A stretch of 64,000 nt of DNA. Source: a virus. The notes beneath the pieces are model-generated. The model saw nothing but the letters and a program-made list of their open reading frames with translations. It had not been told where the DNA came from and did no database searches. The translations under genes and the position numbers were made by a program. How positions within the stretch are numbered: the stretch's first letter is position 1; every line of letters begins with the position of its first letter. Location: the IMG/VR virus record IMGVR_UViG_3300006737_000020, positions 39,224 through 103,223 of that record; one strand, written 5' to 3'. Positions 62,574 through 64,000 of this stretch are shown one piece after another.

Positions 62574-62626
62574 AAAAAAGCAGCCAAAAGATTTGGTAGA
62601 TTGAAAAATATTCCTTATCTTTATAT
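62574..62626 (+). promoter_or_regulatory. Host-type early promoter for the plus-strand gene
   Basis: AAAAAAGC (62574-62581), 10 nt, TTTG (62592-62595), 20 nt with ATTGA, TATCTTTATAT (62616-62626). The only plus-strand copy with all blocks, facing the SWIM gene. Confidence 0.8.
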
Positions 62627-62645
62627 TATATAAAAAGATGAAAAT

Positions 62646-63032
62646 ATGGCCAAAGTACTAGTTAATGAATTCTTCGTGCATGGCATGAAGAAACCCAAAA
62701 GAACCTATGCAATTCATGGAGGTTTAATTCCACCATTTACAATGACCTACGGAAGCGCAAAGTATATAATGCCCGGATGGTATAAGATAGATGATACAGA
62801 AGAACTTCCCGATATAGAAGATATTGCATTTTATCCTTATAAGCCTAAAAAAGACAATAGCCTAGATAATATAAAGAGCAATGCTATATATAAGGTAATG
62901 TCTAGTAAAGGTGATAAGGAATACCAAGTCCAAATGAATACCTCTGGTAGCCTGGAATGCGAATGCCCTGGATATGGGTTTAGGAGAAGGTGCCGACATA
63001 TAGACCAGGTAGTAGCCGAATCCCTTATATAG
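62646..63032 (+). CDS. SWIM-type zinc-finger protein
   Basis: 128 aa. C105-x-C107-x8-C116-x-H118 (CECPGYGFRRRCRH) is the SWIM finger, a DNA-, RNA- or protein-binding module. The N-terminal ~90 residues (GMKKPKRTYAIHGGLIPPF ... IMPGWYKIDD) are unrecognised. It is the only clear plus-strand gene, has its own early-type promoter and lies beside G-rich repeat arrays; a regulatory or replication role is plausible. Confidence 0.75.
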   Translation: MAKVLVNEFFVHGMKKPKRTYAIHGGLIPPFTMTYGSAKYIMPGWYKIDDTEELPDIEDIAFYPYKPKKDNSLDNIKSNAIYKVMSSKGDKEYQVQMNTSGSLECECPGYGFRRRCRHIDQVVAESLI

Positions 63033-63201
63033 AAAAATTTTATTTTGCACTTTTCGCTTGCGCTCAGATTCTTGAGATGGTTGGGCTTTATAGGTATACA
63101 GCGCCTTGTGCTTGTATACGCAGTATATATTAGTATAATAGTTCTATATATAAAAATATTAAGTTCACTAGATAAAAACATATAACGACCCCCCAGAGCA
63201 T

Positions 63202-63354
63202 GGTATATACCTGGTATGTTACCGAAAACCCCTATATCCCCACCTTTTGAGGGGTATTATGGAGGTATTACGGGGTAGCTGAAGGTATGTGCCCTGCTTT
63301 AGGTTATATAGGGGTTATATGGACGGTATTAGCTGGTATGTGGATATATGGTGG
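63202..63354 (+). repeat. Phased GGTAT/GGTTA array
   Basis: GGTAT-type pentamers start at 63202, 63213, 63253, 63264, 63274 (GGTAG), 63284, 63302, 63313, 63325, 63335 and 63350 (GGTGG). Many neighbours are 10-12 nt apart, about one helical turn. Confidence 0.6.
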
Positions 63355-63365
63355 ATTATACCATT

Positions 63366-63458
63366 CTAATCGGTCTTGCGCTGTATATATTGAATTGCGT
63401 TCTTATATAGTATATTGTACATATTATATTTAGTTTGCGTTATAGCATTCGCTAGCAT
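63366..63458 (-). CDS. Doubtful 30-aa ORF downstream of a promoter
   Basis: ATG at 63456-63458 after an AAGAAGAAG stretch; peptide MLANAITQTKYNMYNILYKN and 10 more residues. It lies about 65 nt downstream of the promoter at 63524-63558. The transcript may equally be non-coding. Confidence 0.2.
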   Translation of the reverse strand: MLANAITQTKYNMYNILYKNAIQYIQRKTD

Positions 63459-63523
63459 CTGCTTCTTCTTGCTTCCGTTCAGATCGCAGCAACCTGGATA
63501 TATTTTTTTTATATATAGTCTAT

Positions 63524-63558
63524 ATTATAATATAAGGATAATAAGTCGTAAGTCCTAG
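63524..63558 (-). promoter_or_regulatory. Host-type promoter without a clear gene
   Basis: CTAG (63555-63558), 20 nt with TTACGA, TATATTATAAT (63524-63534) on the minus strand. The transcript would run through 63517-63040. Confidence 0.5.
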
Positions 63559-64000
63559 TAAATCCAAAGAAAGTTATTAAAAGTTATTAAGAACAACGAC
63601 CTTGTGGTGTATAACTTAACCCATGCATGCACAAGGATAAGTATACTTGACTGTATAACTACTTGATAATAAATAGATTATATAGGTTGTAAGGTATTCT
63701 TCCTACCAGAGTGATAAACCCTTAACCCCGTTTACCTCAATCGTTGGTTTAGGTGGATACCAATCTTGGCTGAAAGACGTTCCTGAAATCGGAAAAAAGC
63801 TATAAAAAAATTTGGAATCTCGGAAGAAAGACGTATACCACTCTACACATTTGTCCTATACAATGCTCTGAGCTTGCTATAGCAATATTATCTATTCGTA
63901 AATATTTTTAAATTTTTTAATTGATTGGTATAGAGAACATTTAAAGAACTAACTAATATGATAAAAGGTAAGGCCAATTCAACTATTAGATAGGTTTATA

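Larger units (their letters stand above)
63033..64000. other. Mostly non-coding right end
   Basis: About 970 nt without a confident gene. It holds a GTATAC-A-GC / GCTTGTATAC hairpin (63094-63119), a phased G-rich GGTAT array (63202-63354), a minus-strand promoter (63524-63558), a partial plus-strand promoter (AAAAAAGC-N10-TTTGG at 63793-63815) and a CTTGTG/CACAAG inverted repeat near 63603-63642. Composition is less AT-rich than the rest. Could be an origin, ncRNA locus or regulatory hub. Confidence 0.55.

Noticed and set aside
62837-63181. 114-codon minus-strand ORF
   Set aside because: Mostly antisense to the SWIM gene, which has a promoter and a recognisable zinc finger; no start signal for the minus ORF.
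63600-63780. A structured RNA or tRNA-like element
   Set aside because: Some GC-rich inverted pieces exist (CTTGTG/CACAAG, ACCT/AGGT), but no cloverleaf or known riboswitch pattern could be built.
1-64000. CRISPR arrays, integrases, transposases, homing endonucleases or introns
   Set aside because: None seen. Repeats found are short, inverted or within genes, and no frame shows HNH/GIY-YIG, DDE or tyrosine recombinase motifs.

Overview
This window is part of a strictly lytic, AT-rich, T4-like tailed phage (myovirus) genome. Almost every gene lies on the minus strand, so transcription runs from right to left. The lineage is shown by a gp20-type portal, a gp17-type large terminase, gp6/gp25/gp5-type baseplate proteins, a gp55-type late sigma factor, a gp47/gp46-type recombination nuclease and PhoH. 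No integrase, repressor, transposon or CRISPR array was seen.

The host is most likely a marine Bacteroidota, probably flavobacterium-like. Eleven promoters fit the Bacteroidota pattern (TTTG, then TAnnTTT) with an exact 20-nt spacer. Several early leaders are A-rich with no Shine-Dalgarno. One phage gene encodes an outer-membrane barrel with an '...ANA|Q' signal peptide, one small protein resembles DUF4494, and another resembles the Bacteroidota H1-like (Hc1) family. The marine setting is inferred from the gene set (UvdE, Hsp20, PhoH, ClpP).

Layout. 1-7 kb: portal (cut by the left edge), terminase, 3TM-type holin, a zinc-ribbon protein, a small leader-bearing protein and an NMNAT/ligase-like polyprotein. 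6.4-16.8 kb: S74-chaperone fibre and a 2985-residue fibre. 16.9-22 kb: fused SbcD-SbcC nuclease, primase, T7-type resolvase, PhoH. 22-42.3 kb: tail, baseplate and spike genes, several with LamG-like lectin domains and one spike with an M15 peptidase. 42.3-52.3 kb: late sigma factor, HD hydrolase, ClpP, UvdE, Hsp20, methyltransferase, HAD phosphatase and many small unknowns. 52.4-53.4 kb: a self-contained outer-membrane-protein/small-membrane-protein unit. 53.4-62.5 kb: virion-associated small proteins, an H1-like protein, a tRNA-Arg(TCT), a TraR/DksA-type zinc-finger protein and another LamG protein. 62.5-64 kb: the divergent control region, the one clear plus-strand gene (SWIM zinc finger) and about 1 kb of mostly non-coding DNA with G-rich, helically phased repeats.

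Two promoter systems are visible. One is host-like (TTTG-N20-TATmTTTATAT, often preceded by AAAAAAGC 10 nt upstream). The other is a short late motif, CATATTTAT, found sixteen times (including close variants) in a single orientation just upstream of minus-strand start codons; it probably serves the gp55-like sigma factor. The most interesting candidate system is a set of otherwise unrelated proteins that share an amphipathic N-terminal leader ending in (L/I)xE, like T4 capsid-targeting peptides. This includes a polyprotein with a second internal copy of that leader. Together they suggest an enzyme cargo packaged in the capsid and trimmed by the prohead protease. A second candidate is a pair of transcription units whose gene borders carry exact complementary 11-13 nt boxes.
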